12,658 bases of DNA from JBAROU01 sp049642385 (GTDB taxonomy: Bacteria; Chloroflexota; Dehalococcoidia; DSTF01; RBG-16-68-14), in contig JBAROU010000049.1 of NCBI GenBank assembly GCA_049642385.1, positions 1 through 12,658 of the forward strand, written 5' to 3'. This document shows, piece by piece, positions 12,545-12,658 of this stretch (positions are counted from its first letter, which is position 1; each line of letters begins with the position of its first letter). A program made the position numbers and the translations under genes. The notes beneath the pieces were generated by a model. That model was given only the letters and a program-made list of their open reading frames with translations. It did not search any database and had not been told where the DNA came from.

Positions 12545-12620
12545 TGGAGCGGGAGACGAGACTCGAACTCGCGACCCTCTGCTTGGGAAGCAGATGCTCT
12601 ACCAACTGAGCTACTCCCGC
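12545..12620 (-). tRNA. tRNA-Gly (anticodon CCC), 3' CCA encoded
   Basis: The minus strand gives a complete 76-nt cloverleaf. The 7-bp acceptor stem is GCGGGAG with CTCCCGC, and the D-arm starts with AGCTCAGTTGGTAGAGC. The anticodon stem is TCTGC/GCAGA with loop TTCCCAA, giving anticodon CCC, which reads GGG glycine codons. The T-arm contains GAGTTCGAGTCTC. The discriminator base is U, as expected for bacterial tRNA-Gly, and CCA is encoded (12547-12545). A GGG-specific isoacceptor suits this GC-rich genome. A terminator follows at 12500-12522. No promoter is visible in the 38 bases left before the window edge, so it may belong to a longer tRNA transcript. Confidence 0.97.
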
Positions 12621-12658
12621 TCGCGAGGCGTTCGATGGCCATTGAACCATCGTGTGTG

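Noticed and set aside
12421..12642. Minus-strand open frame of 73 codons across the tRNA
   Set aside because: It reads through tRNA-Gly and gives the peptide VGRASASQAEGREFESR, a well-known spurious translation of tRNA genes.
1..12658. CRISPR array, transposase, phage integrase or toxin-antitoxin genes
   Set aside because: No regularly spaced repeats beyond two units and no protein of these families was seen in any supported reading frame.

Overview
The window is high-GC bacterial chromosomal DNA. It carries a class III nucleotidyl cyclase fused to an ATPase and TPR region, a deazaflavin (F420)-dependent oxidoreductase-like protein, a divergent QueA paralogue, a CaiB/BaiF CoA-transferase, a NarL-type two-component pair and an ArsR/SRPBCC cluster. 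Together these suggest Chloroflexota (Dehalococcoidia-like) or possibly Actinomycetota. This assignment is inferred from gene content only. No phage, transposase, CRISPR or toxin-antitoxin module was seen.

Layout. 1-316: possible tail of a gene and a small hypothetical charged helical protein. 454-1901: a rightward operon of an ArsR-family repressor (515-898) and two SRPBCC/AHSA1 proteins (876-1361, 1410-1901). A nested palindrome at 480-511, between promoter and start codon, looks like the autoregulatory operator. 2165-2464: a small ABM-like dimeric alpha/beta-barrel protein. 2465-2902: gene-free DNA with a strong nested hairpin and a 17-bp motif repeated at 10.85 kb. 2903-6226 (minus): an 1107-aa cyclase-AAA-TPR signalling protein. 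It diverges from a GAF histidine kinase (6599-7756) that overlaps its response regulator (7749-8393). 8520-10283: a short-chain dehydrogenase followed 9 bp later by a QueA-like protein. 10351-10767: Ddn-type F420-dependent oxidoreductase. 10932-12308 (minus): class III CoA-transferase with promoter and terminator. 12545-12620 (minus): tRNA-Gly(CCC) with its own terminator.

How the parts work together. The ArsR/SRPBCC block reads as a self-regulated ligand-binding or stress cassette. The kinase and regulator form a cytosolic two-component system. The SDR and QueA-like pair looks like a translationally linked two-gene unit of unknown substrate.

The most interesting material is non-coding. There is a composite ArsR operator. 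A related hairpin plus a GAATTTGATG box lies upstream of both leftward genes (cyclase and CoA-transferase). Short motifs recur between intergenic regions, a 54-nt hairpin has no assigned role, and several -10-like boxes sit so close to start codons that leaderless transcription is plausible. No complete new system can be claimed from sequence alone; the best candidates are the SDR/QueA-like pair and the shared intergenic element.
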